A DNA stretch of 64,000 nt, taken from contig CM049322.1 in assembly GCA_026874595.1 (NCBI GenBank), positions 8,818,400-8,882,399 of the forward strand, written 5' to 3'. This stretch comes from Sipunculus nudus (taxonomy: Eukaryota > Annelida > Sipuncula > Golfingiida > Sipunculidae). Every line of letters begins with the position of its first letter. Position 1 is the first letter of the stretch. Below the pieces are notes generated by a model that ran no database searches, was not told the origin of the DNA, and was given only the letters and a program-made list of their open reading frames with translations. Shown here piece by piece: positions 11,520 through 22,899 of this stretch. A program made the position numbers and the translations under genes.

Positions 11520-14269
11520 AGAAAAGTGTTAAGTGAAAAGCTGTGCTTAAAGTTGATAGAGATTGTTTAGTTGGAAATGGATAAATTAATAATTGAATGC
11601 TTTAACGTGTGGATATTTAAATTATCCAGTGCTTTAAAAGGTCGATATTTTCATATAAATTATGCAAATTTATTTATTTTCATTGAGAAAACTGTATAGT
11701 GCAACATACCAACCTTCCCTCTGACACTCAATGTCATGAGATCAGAGACAAGGTTTTCAAAGCTATTCAACCTTGATTTACAGGTTTCACCTGAATTATG
11801 GAAATTCATTGAAATTCAAACATTGTCACTGTAATGTCTCATTAAGATGCAAATATTATGAATATCAATGAGTATCTAATATTAATGTGCTGTATATTTC
11901 ATTTTCATTCCAGCTATGTATAGTTATACTGAAAGTGTTGATTTAATAGTAAAAAAAAAACAGGATTGTAAATATGATTAACATAAATGTGCCATTTCGA
12001 TCTAAATTGTAGAAATTTATTCAGATTTATGCAAAGAATCTCATTTGATATGCAAATTTTATTTGTATATTTAGTAAATATATATTCTGCTGTGAAAATT
12101 ACATAGAAAATCATGGATACTTACACGCTTACAAAATCATCCATTTGATATATTGTAGACAATAACACATGCAGTGATAGATAAATCAGGAACATTGTCA
12201 TTATAATAGTGTCTCGTGTATATTCATTAAGATGCAAATATTATGAATATTGATGAGGATCTAATACACATGTGTTGTACACTTTATTTTCTTCCCAGCA
12301 ATGTAAAGTTTATGCTGAAAGTGTTGATTTATTTAAAAACAAGGGACCTATGGGTCACTGTGCTCAGCTGACATTAACCTTGAAGGTAAAAATCTAAAAT
12401 AATATCAAATGGAGATAAAGTGTAAGAGGAAGAGGTAATAAAGGCAATGGTTGGTTTATATGATTGGTTTGTATTGATGAGCAAGAAATTGTTGCAAATA
12501 ATATTTTGTGACCTGACCATGTGTTTCCTAATGTTGAAACTGAAGCATGTGAGCAGTTTGTGAACAAATGATCTGTAATATTACCATGATCATTAGTTGG
12601 CTTTTCGATTAACTGTTGACATTTCAGTAGTTTACACATTTGTTCAATCGAATCTTTTTTTTGTATAATATATATTATTAAATATATGTTTTTTTATGAA
12701 ATGTTTACAGTTGAAATATAACTAATTAACAACATAAAACATGGCAAACAAAGCCTGATCTCAAATTCTGCTGATGCAGGAAAATAATGAACAAATGTTT
12801 GTAATAAATCCTCACTTTTTTATCACATCAATTTTTTTTTAAATTTAAGTTTATATTTCTATACATTTTCAATATAACATATATATCTGAATATAAAAGA
12901 TGATTCATAATTCTCAATTGCATCATCATAAATCTCAATCTTGTCAGATAACACCACATCATGCATACAAATGTTTATTTATTTTTTACCCCAAAAATAT
13001 ATCTTTTAAATCTGCAAAACAATAAATATCTAAAAAATATTGTTGGTGTTAAGCTTATGTATGATTATGATATTATCTTTGGAGACAGGGAAGAGGATTG
13101 ATTTCATTTATTTTATTAACAAATGGAGTACTATTGTCACACAGATTTTGACTTGGCCATATAACTTATAAGCAGAACATATGATATAAGAGTTTAACTA
13201 TTTATTTTAAAAAAATTACAAATATCGTCCCAAATATAATTTTTTATTATAAATAATAAGAGAATCTTATGATTTTTTAAAATGAAATATAACTGAAATG
13301 ATTATTAAAATAATATTAAAGAATATATTCATGAATGCATTCATGAATACATTTTGAAAGTATTTGCACTGGTATTCATATACTTTCATTTTTACCTGAA
13401 TTCCAATTCTTTATGCAAGACATTCTATAATGGAGTACATATTCATATTCGTATTTAAATACAATTGCAAAGTTTTCCCACCATTACTGGCATTTATTCA
13501 GTTTTCACCAAACAATTATGTTGAGAATCCAGAATATACAAAATTCACACATTTAAATTATGATCAAAAGTACCTGGTTTTATGGCTTTTATTTATATTA
13601 AAAAAAAAAAAAAAAAATTTAATATATTCATTTTGGACTAATTTCACATCAATGTACACACTAGACACAGTAGGAATCTAGATTAATAATATCAACTGCA
13701 TCTTTGTCTATCATTAATTTCCTTCATATGATCTCTAATGATAAGTAATGAATAATATGATTTACTTTTTTATCATTAAAATTGAACTGAAAAATACCAT
13801 AGGTGACTGCATCGTGTTATTTGGAGTACGTGACATTCTATCCATCGATACAAGATTCTTTTATCATCAGTAACAGCAAGTTGATTTCCTGTTATTATAA
13901 ACTAACAAATTCTTTTTTATTTTTCTTTAATTTGTTATTAAAAAACAATAAAAAATTTATTTATTTATTGTTTATTGTTATGTTGTTGGTTAAAACTACT
14001 AGATGAGTTGGGTTGGACACCTGGATCAACTGTGGCTGGCCATAAGCTGCCTACCTGCAACAGTGTATGGCTCGCCTCAAGCATGCATAATTTGCTGAAA
14101 GTTCAACAAGGTCAACATACAGGTGACTCAAGAGGGGCTGGAGAGAGTTAAGGTCTGACATGGTCTCATAAAAACATTAATAAAAGCTACAATTTTTGGC
14201 CAATTTCTTTCAGCTTTCTAAACTAAAAAGCTGAAATCCTTGTGTGCATGATATGAAAATTATATCAAC

Positions 14270-15470
14270 CGTGCTCACAGGAAACAAATGTGCCATGGTC
14301 AAAGTTGGGCAAAATTTAAGGTACTAATTTTATATTTATACTAATTACATATAAAATTTGAAAAATTCAGGACTAATTTGGGGTATTCAATTGAATCTTG
14401 ATTAAATAATGTTACATCCCTGGCAAAAAAACTCTAGCTTCAGCAATCCCCTTGTTAAGGGAGTAAATATATTTCTTGATTTTTTACATAGTGCATTATG
14501 TTTGGGCCCATAACTTAAAACAATTACGCAATACTGACATCATTTCTGGCATATGCATAGAGAATGTATAGAAAAATATGTATATTATATATGATTAAAG
14601 TCACATCAGTGGTTTTGATATTAGGCAGTCTTGAAGTGTAACAATAGGTTTTTAATGGAAAAATGAAGTTTTTCATTAATATCTCGAAGGTATTAAGTCC
14701 TAGTGACCAAATTCTTGGCATGGTAGGGAATTTTGGAGACATCTAATTGTATGCCAAATTTTAGGAACTGAGAGCTGAAGCTGGGGAGCTGAGCTCTTGA
14801 AAACTGCATAACACTAGCTTGATGTAAACAATTTGTTACATGGTGCTTGAAAACTTGAATAAAATCTACAGTTTTTTATCAACTGGTTTCAAATTTTTGG
14901 TGTTAACAGACAAAATGCTAATAAAAACATGCTGAGAAAATTAAATCCACAGTACTTACAGGAAAAAAATGTGCCATGGTCAAAGTTGGGCAAAATTTAA
15001 GGTACCAATTTTTTATTTTTGTTAATATTTTAAAAAATTTAAAAGATTTTGATCTAATTTTGGGTATACAATTTAATTTTGATAAATTAAAGTTATATTA
15101 CTGGAAAAAAAGTCCATAGCTTTAACAAGTTTTGTGTTAAGTGATCAAATATCTTTCCTGATTTTTTACAAAATGCATTATGTTTGGGCCCATAACTTTT
15201 TTAAATTATATAATACAGACATAATTTCTGGCATGTACATAGGAACTATATAGAAGAATATTTATGGTAAATATGAGGGAAAACAGATGAGTGGTTTGGA
15301 TATTAGGCAGTCCTGAAGTGTGAAAATAGGTTTTTAATAAAAAATTGAGGTTTTTCCTAAATTTCTCAAAGGAACGAAGTCGCAAAGACCCAGTTTTCGG
15401 CTTGGTAGGAGATCTTTGGGACATCTAACATTATGCTGAATTTTGGATTCCTAGGTCTTACGGTTTCAAA
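14270..15470 (+). repeat. Tandem duplication of about 681 bp inside family D copy
   Basis: Markers repeat in the same order in both units: GTGCCATGGTCAAAGTTGGG (14290, 14971), TTATGTTTGGGCCCATAACT (about 14498, 15179), ATTTCTGGCAT (about 14543, 15222), TATTAGGCAGTC (about 14620, 15300). The second copy at 20885-22779 has only one unit, so this is a duplication in this copy or a loss in the other. Confidence 0.75.
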
Positions 15471-15483
15471 ACGTGCCACATCT

Positions 15484-15535
15484 ACGGACGGACGGACGGA
15501 CGGACGGACGGACAGACGGACGGACGACGGACAAT
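15484..15535 (+). repeat. CGGA tandem array
   Basis: Repeated ACGG tetranucleotides with interruptions (ACGGACGG..CAGACGG). The array is shared by position with 22694-22730 in the other family member. Confidence 0.85.
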
Positions 15536-16432
15536 GGACCACGACTATAGCTCAGATGACTTATAGTCAGCTGAGCTAAAAAACAGGATTGTCAATCTGT
15601 TTAATATAAATGTGTACATTTTGATCTAAATTATAGATATTTATTCAGATTTATGCAAATAGTCTCATTTAATATGCAAATTATAATTGTGTATTTGGTA
15701 AATATATTTTGTGCTATGAAAATTACAGAGAAAACCATAGAGACTTACATGCCTACAAAATCATCCATTCCATATATCGTAGACAATAACAGCTGCAGTG
15801 ACCGATAAATCAAGAACATGGTAGTGTCTGATGAATATTTATTAAGATGCAAATAAGATGAATAATAATGATTATCAAACATAAATGCATTGTATATTTC
15901 ATTTCCTGTCCAGCAAGGTGAAGTTTAAGCTGAAAGTGTTTATTTGATAAAAAACAGAGGACTGTGAACATATGTTTGGTGTAAAAATGTGAATTTTTAC
16001 TAGAAAATTTGCATATATTTGCATACAGCCAAATATGCAAATTATTTTGTGTGTAGAAAATATTATTAAAAATAAATATCTTTTTTCTGATGCATTTTGG
16101 CGTTTATTTCATCCTTTTATACACAAAAATAACAAAGTTATGGCCTTCTTTGTAAATTTCATATTTACTGCCAAAATAACCATGGTTGCCATGGAAACAG
16201 GCTCATATTTTATAGAAAGCTACCACTCCCAAACTGCTATCATGCATTTTTGCAATATATAGATGAATGTCTTTAAAAAAATTAATGATAGCAATTGCCC
16301 CTCTTTTGGTACCGGCGAACCCCTCGGGCTGATAGACTAGATCTGAAATCTTCAGAGCAAGTTGATCAATCTCATATGTAGACCCAACTGAAACTGAAAT
16401 AAACAGATTGGATGTCATCTGACAGATTTTCA

Positions 16433-16760
16433 ACTCTGGTGCCTACAAAAAGATTTTTTCAACCCCTGGTGCCTACTGACAAAATTTTCAACCCCTGGTG
16501 CCTACTGAAAGATTCTTAGACCCCTGGTGCCGACTGACAGATTTGTTAACACCTGGTGCCGACTGACAGATTTGTTAACACCTGATGCCGAGTGACAGAT
16601 TTGTTAACACCTGGTGCCTACTAACAGCTTTTTCAACCCCTGGTGCCTACTAACAGCTTTTTCAACCCCTGGTGCCAACTGACAGATTTTGCAATACCTG
16701 GAGCCTACTGACAGATCTCTTCAACCCTTGGTGCTGGTAGACATGTTTGAATCTCTGATG
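16433..16760 (+). repeat. 29-bp minisatellite, about 11 units
   Basis: The unit is close to GGTGCCGACTGACAGATTTG TTAACACCT. Units near 16525-16670 are almost identical while those at the ends are degenerate (16433-16500 and 16675-16760). It begins about 95 bp outside the right end of the foldback element. A period of 29 is not a multiple of 3, so coding is unlikely. Confidence 0.85.
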
Positions 16761-18957
16761 CCTATCAACATGTCTAATATGTACCACCTTTAAATAAAGT
16801 ATTGCTTATTAAGAACCAGATTGGCTCTCATAAGAGTGCGTAATGCTGCCATAGAAAAAACAATCCTTTTGAATCTGTGCCATAAATTGTAGTTAAAATG
16901 GGTTCCAAATAAATTTCAATGGGGTTCTCCCTGGCCCACCTCTCATTCCTCCACAAGATGTAATTGAAATCACTTTAATCCATAATTCTGCTAACAGACA
17001 AACCAACACAAGAACATGGGTGAAAACATTACCTCCTCGTCAGAGGTAATAAATCTCCTGACACAGACAAAAATCCTGACATTATTCTGTGGAAATTACA
17101 GGTTTGCACGAAATGTTTATTATAATCATCATATGATTATGCCTATAATGTTCTACAAAATCAGTGTTGGTATTAATAGAGACACAAGTGGAACGGGTGC
17201 ATCAAGTTTCACAAAACAATTACATGTAGCTTAGCAACCAAAAGCTTAGCATGTGGAAAAAGGCAAAAAATCACACCCACACAAACCTGTCAAGCACCTG
17301 ATTGACATGTACTCAAGCACACTGCTTGGGTTTAGAGTATGGTGCGGCAGTGAAAACGCGAGGTCCAATATCTCAGTGCCTGCAGCACTGCATTAGGAAC
17401 AAGTGAGCACAACACAGAGTAATAATATTATTCACTGTGAACCATTAAAATAGGTTGTTCAGAGGCCAATTTCTAAAAATCTCTTCAATATTCTTCAAGT
17501 TTTCACAGACTTTACATGGGGAGGAAACATGAGGTTCAGTTTTTTTTTTAACTTTTTTTTAAATCTTAAAACTTAATAATTATATTAGAAAGAAATGGCC
17601 TCTTTTAAGATACCAAGCAGTTGACGTTTGTGTTACAGCATTTTAACATTTCTGGCTGCTGATGAAAAGGACCTGTAGAGAATTTCTGATGAGAAAATAT
17701 TGACAAGGTCGGCAAGAACAAGCTGACATGACAGAGAGGTATTATTACACAGACGATGATCGTCAATATTGTTGAGTATATGCACGTTTCTGGAAGATCG
17801 TAAATCTGTCTATGGTCATGTTTACAGTGACAATATTTGATTCAGGATTTAACTCTTTGAGAGTGCTCCACAAAAACTAGCTTGACCCACAAATATGGAA
17901 ATAAACCAGAGACACTGATGTAACACTCGGGTGGGTTACTGTGTAACCAAAAGCTCTCTGCTACAGATCAACCAATCCTGAATTTAAAAGAAGGAATTCC
18001 TATCTGCTTGAAAACCTTAAGACGTTCATAAAAAAAAAAGAGAAATTACTCAAATTAGTACAATAATAGAGGTTTATATGGACTTTTTGTGAAACTGACT
18101 AGAGGTAAATATTTAACATGTTTTTTAATACAAAGATTAAGGACAAAAAATCTTTTTTTACCAATTGATCTTGAAATATAAAGAATAATGGTCTAGCCTT
18201 TTAATGAGAGTGACCCGAGGTCGTCGCATAAATTACCATATATTCTCATAAATTATCCTTAACCTAACTGGAGGTCATAAAATATCCTTAACCTAACTGG
18301 AGGTTATGATATGAGGACTGTATCTGAACTGTTGAGGTAGAGCAACAGAGGACCCAGAGAAGTAGGGGGGGGCAAGGGGTTACACAAGACTGCACGCATG
18401 CTGTTTCCAACTCTGCTGTAGACAGCATCCATAACTGGCACAGATCACAGTGCTCCTCCATCAGTCAGTGCTCGTCCATCACTCAACGCTGGGCTGGACT
18501 GCCAGTGCTCAAAGGCATGTTAAAGGAGATCTGCTCAACTATCTGCACTGACATCAGATTTAAAACAGACATTCTGTTTGTTCATCTCCAGGACATAAGT
18601 ATGGAATTTAGCATATGCTTAACTGTTTATACACAAACACACCCATATACAAAATAATTTAATATTTAACAGTCAGATCCCACTTGAAAAATGTATGTCA
18701 GGTATCTCTTTCCACTCCTTTGGGCACCATGCACAAAATAACTGCTAGAGACCACATCGAATATATTGATCCTCGAACATTCTGTCTGATATACAATAAC
18801 CCTCATGTCAAAGGAACAAATAGGAAACTTTTACACCACCAAGATGTGACAGTGGGCTTTTCCTCATAATTATTCAACTCTAATTTGCAGATTCTTAAGC
18901 AAAATATTATCTGAAAAAGCTGACATTTGACTCAGCAGATTGACAGAAAATATTTTA

Positions 18958-19001
<44 letters not shown>

Positions 19002-19782
19002 GATAACTATACTGTTAACTGGGTATAATGAGAGCTCTTGTGCCAACTGATGAATAACAAGATGGAACACAACAGGAAGAAGAACATCTCAGAACATTTT
19101 GCCTTTTTGCACCGAGGAAACATTTTTACATTTTTGAGGAATATAAAGCCACAAACCATGCACAATCAAGAGCACAGCAAAACTAGGTTAACTGGCACCT
19201 TTCAAGTGCCTAATCGGGGTCAGGCAGGTTTTGCAGACTTGGCGGCTGATACACTATATTTAAACTACCACAGTGCCAAAACATCAAGACTTTATGTATC
19301 ACGTCTGATAATCTCTCAGGCTGTAAAAACCCGCTGGATGTTTTCCGAGGTTTCCTATCTGGAGTCAATCATGTTCTGTGCGAGACATGTTACCATGGAA
19401 ATGAGGCAGCTGCACAAAAATTAATCTCGCAAAAACATGGATGGCTGTAACAGAGACAAACAAAGGAACCATGCAGATAATGCTATTGTGCTACACACGT
19501 TTGTCAAGTCAGTTCATATTCCAGCAAACAAATGGCTTGTCCCCTAGCCCCTTTTTTCGGTGTGGGGGGGGGGGGGGCCCAATATCTCTTTTGACACTAG
19601 TAAGCTAAACAAAATCTACCTAAGTGTTTCTTTCTGAAAATATTACCAGTTCTAATTGACCCTTTACTGATCAAATTAAATTTAGGTTTTGGACTAATTC
19701 TGACATATTTATATGAATAAATTATTTTTCTTATCAATGGTGTGATAGCTTTACTATGATTATTATAGAGTTTAACACTTAC
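16761..19782. other. Right part of intron 3, no gene seen
   Basis: Mostly unique AT-rich sequence. It holds a two-unit tandem at about 18235-18305 (TATCCTTAACCTAACTGGAG twice), an (AT)n microsatellite at 18960-18996, an X-box-like GTTACCATGGAAAT at 19389-19402, and a run of 14 G at 19564-19577. The 128-codon open frame at 19038-19424 has no recognised relative. Confidence 0.5.
18960..18996 (+). repeat. (AT)n microsatellite
   Basis: Uninterrupted AT dinucleotides over about 37 bp in intron 3. Confidence 0.95.
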
Positions 19783-19926
19783 AGGGTGTATTCCAATGGT
19801 TGTCACATCCTCTCCATGGCACATCATGGCGCAGTGACGCAAACAAATAAAACAAGGTCCAAGCGATGACCATGTTGTAATACATCATGATGAATCCAGA
19901 TACAATAAACATTCCCCAGCCAATCC
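19783..19926 (-). CDS. SLC6 transporter exon with TM3 and start of EL2
   Basis: Residues 105-152 plus one base are encoded. TM3 runs at about 106-134 (GIGWGMFIVSGFIMMYYNMV then IAWTLFYLFAS); the YYN pair includes the tyrosine that contacts substrate carboxylate in the family. EL2 starts with LRHDVPWRGCDNHWNTP, containing the first cysteine of the conserved EL2 disulfide; the second follows nine residues later in the next exon (C-x8-C). The acceptor is TTTGCAG (AG at 19928-19927) and the donor T|GTAAGT at 19782. The acceptor and the first exon bases are echoed several times in the intron just upstream (see the tandem array at 19915-20310). Confidence 0.9.
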
Positions 19927-20310
19927 CTGCAAAGAAACAAGGTCACATGATCACAGACATCAAATCACATGCATCCAGCCAAGCCCTACAATAAAACAGG
20001 GCTACATGATCACTGTTAATGATTCAAATGATATAAACCCCAAAATTCCCCGCACTGATACAAGGTCACATGGTCACAATCACATAGCCATTCCCTGCAA
20101 AGAAATGAGATCACATGATCACTAACATTCAAATCAGATACAAACAGCCAATCTCTGCAAAGACATATAGTCACATGATCAAATCACTTTAACTCACCCC
20201 AATCTTTGCACAGAATAAAGTCACATGATCATAAACATCCAGCCAATCAGTGCAAAGAATAAAAGTCACATGATCATAAACATCCAGCCAATCAGTACAA
20301 AGAATAAATA
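19915..20310 (-). repeat. Degenerate tandem array copying the exon 3 splice acceptor
   Basis: Read on the minus strand, the block CTTTGCAG-GGATTGGCTGG, which is the acceptor and first bases of exon 3, recurs with changes about every 44-60 bp. Plus-strand markers are near 19926, 19985, 20044, 20093, 20154, 20205, 20249 and 20295. Between them lie GTCACATGATCA and CATCCAGCC phrases. Two of the copies keep a pyrimidine tract and CAG (AG at 20096-20095 and 20156-20155). The array therefore spans the intron 2/exon 3 junction and offers decoy acceptors. Confidence 0.75.
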
Positions 20311-20679
20311 TAAATGAAAGAAGCATCAAATTATAAGATCACAATCATCAAATCTATTATGACTATATTACCTTTAATGACGAGATTATTGAGAACCAAA
20401 AGTACTTATATAAATCCAGAGAGGTCAGAGTAATCTAATTTAGTGTGTCCATGATCAGGATACAAATACAGGAAACACTGATGTAGAAATCTGTTATGAA
20501 ATCATGTTCGATGATTAAAAGATAGAAAATGGCCGATGATGAAAATGGCTGATGATCATATATTATTCATATATTATTTCATGTACCTTCTATACTGCCA
20601 TTACATCTGGTGTACAGAATTTTACCTGAAACACTGACTTAGTCTGAATTGTACATCATACTAAAAGGTAAAGGTAAGG

Positions 20680-20705
20680 CCCCCCCCCCCCCCCCCCCCC
20701 CCCCC
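20680..20705 (+). repeat. Run of 26 C
   Basis: Homopolymer in intron 2. Its exact length is likely variable and prone to sequencing error. Confidence 0.9.
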
Positions 20706-20884
20706 AATAAAAAAGGTACAGGGCTCAGGCACTTTTTTTCAGGCCATATTTTTTTTTTTACCTTTTTGTATGTTTCGATAAAAATGTCTACGATCAGGGA
20801 AAAGCATGAAAATAACAAAATTTTATGGCTAAACAGGTAAAAGCACTACATAACAAAGGAAATCGGATCAAATCAAAATAAATC

Positions 20885-21880
20885 AGGGACCTATGGGTCA
20901 CTGTGCTCAGCTGACGTTAACCTTGAAGGTAAAAATCTAAAATAATATCTAATGGAGATAAAGTGTAAGAGGAAGAGGTAATAAAGGCCATGGTTGGTTT
21001 ATATGATTGGTTTGTATTGATGAGCAAGAAATTGTTGCAAAAAATATTTTGTGACCTGACCATGTGTTTCCTTATGTTGAAACTAAAGCATGTGAGCAGT
21101 TTGTGAACAAATGATCTGTACTATTACCATGATCATTAGTTGGTTTTTCGATTAACTGCTGACATTTCAGTAGTTTACACATTTGTTCAATTGCATCTAT
21201 TTTTTTGTATAATATATATTATTAAATATATATGTATATTTTATGAAATGTATACAGTTGAAATATAGCTAATTAACAATATAAAACAGGGCAAACAAAG
21301 CCTGATCTCAAATTCTGCTGAGGCAGGAAAATAATGAACAAATGTTTGTATTAAATCCTGATTTTTTTATCACATCAATTATTTTCTAATTTAAGTTTAT
21401 AATTCTATACATTTCCAATTTAACATATATATCTGAATATAAAAGTTGATTCAAAATTCTCAATTGCATCATCATAAATCTCAATCTTGTCAGATAACAC
21501 CACATCATGAATACAAATGTTTATTTATTTTTTACCACAAAAATATATCTTTTAAATCTGCAAAACAATAAATATCTAAAAATAATACTTGATTTTGATT
21601 TCAGAATTTTTAATTGTGTCTTTATTTATCCATAATGTGCTTCATATTTTATAATAATTTAAGCATACTGACGGGTTCATTTATATTTGTTAAAATCATT
21701 TAAAAGAAAATTTATTTCTTTAAAAATGCTACATTACATAACATTGCATCTTCTGGATTACACCTTGAATTATTTTTTCATGGAAAGTGTTTGCATATCG
21801 GAGTGGAAACAGCATTACAATTAAGGAGATACAGTGAAAACAATAACAATTACTGCATAACACTTGGTGGGTTGTGTTTG

Positions 21881-21919
<39 letters not shown>

Positions 21920-22779
21920 GATATGAGAATGACTGTACACCTGTCACAGCAGGGGATCTCCCCCAGTGACTGTAACAAATCAGAAACCCTGGCATAGCTG
22001 ACTTCCAGTGACCTGGAGTGGGACCCTGCATCTGTAATCAAAGCAAGTGACTACAGAAAAAAAAATCAATAACTAGCCTAATTTTCAAGCTTTTATTTTC
22101 AAATTTCAGATTTAGACAAACTAAATATTTATGTTTACATGCTGTGAAAATTAAATCAATGGTGCTTACAAGAAAAAAACGTGCCATGGTCAAAGTTGGG
22201 CAAAATTTAAGTTACTGATTTTTTTTTTATGCTAATAACTTAAAAAATTTACAAAATTCAGATCTAATTTTTGGTAAACAATTGAATCTTAATTAAACAT
22301 AGTTATATACTTGAGAAAATAGACTCTGGTTTCAAAATTGTTCATGTTAAGTGAGTTATTATTTTTCCTGATTTTTTACAAAGTCCATTATGTTTGGGCC
22401 CATAACTTGAAGAATTTATACTTTACAGACTTAATTTCTGGCATGTACATAGGAAGTATATATAGGAATATTTATGGTAAATATGAGGAAAAACAGATGA
22501 GTGGTTTTGATATTAGGCAGTCCTGAAGTGTAAAATAGGATTTTAATAAAAAATTGAGGTTTTTCCTTAATTTCTCAAAGGAACAAAGTCGCAAAGACCC
22601 AGTTTTCGGCTTGGTAGGAGATCTTGGGGACATCTAACATTATGCTGAATTTTGGATTCCTAGGTCTTACGGTTTCAAAACGTGCCACATCTACGGACGG
22701 ACGGACGGCAAGACAGACGGACGGACGACTGACAATGGACCACGGCTATAGCTCAGATGACTTATAGTCAGCCGAGCTA
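20885..22779 (+). mobile_element. Family D element, copy 2 (about 1.9 kb)
   Basis: It has the same start (AGGGACCTATGGGTCACTGT) and end (CTATAGCTCAGATGACTTAT AGTCAGCCGAGCTA) as the element at 12342-15578. The first 700 bp match it closely with scattered substitutions, then the two diverge at about 21580 and realign at about 22145. This copy lacks the 681-bp tandem unit and contains a 36-base G run. No clear target duplication was found at its edges. It lies in intron 2 in the same plus orientation as copy 1. Confidence 0.72.
21883..21918 (+). repeat. Run of 36 G
   Basis: The longest G homopolymer in the window, inside family D copy 2. It makes poly-Gly or poly-Pro open frames on both strands that are not genes. 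Confidence 0.9.
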
Positions 22780-22797
22780 AAAATTTTATTGCGGTTG

Positions 22798-22811
22798 GGG
22801 GGGGGGGGGGG
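22798..22811 (+). repeat. Run of 14 G
   Basis: A G homopolymer (interrupted by an A after the run) about 20 bp past the end of family D copy 2. Confidence 0.85.
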
Positions 22812-22899
22812 AGGGTTAAAATTTATGCGTGTGGTGCCTGAGAACCCTACCTTTTATTTTTTTTGCCTAACAGATGTGTTGTTTACATCTGTTTAATGC

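Larger units (their letters stand above)
12342..15578 (+). mobile_element. Nested 3.24-kb element, family D copy 1
   Basis: It begins AGGGACCTATGGGTCACTGT GCTCAGCTGAC and ends CTATAGCTCAGATGACTTAT AGTCAGCTGAGCTA. AAAAACA lies on both sides (12335-12341 and 15579-15585), a possible 7-bp target duplication, though it is low in complexity. Its first 700 bp are close to 20885-21580, and its last 600 bp to 22150-22779. Inside, a block with GTGCCATGGTCAAAGTTGGG and TTATGTTTGGGCCCATAACT occurs twice in tandem (period 681; markers at 14290 and 14971). A CGGACGGACGG array (15484-15530) precedes the end. No recognised protein is encoded. Confidence 0.72.
5511..16337. mobile_element. 10.8-kb foldback element with tandem-repeat arms
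   Basis: The two ends are inverted copies: the left begins GTCTATCAGCC and the right ends GGCTGATAGAC, each flanked by TA (5509-5510 and 16338-16339). After a short divergent spacer the arms realign at CGGTACCAAAAGAGGGGCAA and stay similar over long stretches, including a CATGGCAACCATGG block and CTACCCACA/CTACACACA near the first repeat. The left arm runs to about 8290 and the right from about 11520. Both contain tandem units of about 370-385 bp (four left, three right). No transposase frame is visible, so it is non-autonomous. TA flanks fit Tc1/mariner-type insertion, but in AT-rich DNA this could be chance; GAT on both sides of TA-inclusive ends is an alternative. Confidence 0.75.
11520..16337 (-). 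repeat. Right inverted arm of foldback element
   Basis: This is the inverted partner of 5511-8290. The unit marker (ATGCAAAT within TTAAGATGCAAAT) is at about 11847, 12232 and 15847. The first step is 385. The second is 3615, which becomes 371 once the nested 3237-bp element and its 7-bp flank duplication are taken out. The outer end repeats the left arm's GTTGCCATGGAAAC block and the line ending CTTTTTTCTGATGCATTTTG as the complement of the left arm's sequence. Confidence 0.75.

Noticed and set aside
16433-16760. Possible CRISPR array from evenly spaced 29-bp repeats
   Set aside because: Units are adjacent with no unique spacers, and the genome is animal.
19038-19424. 128-codon plus-strand frame in intron 3
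   Set aside because: No recognisable family or domain, and opposite to the host gene.
21729-22041. Frames with poly-Pro or poly-Gly tracts
   Set aside because: Created by the 36-base G run inside a mobile repeat.
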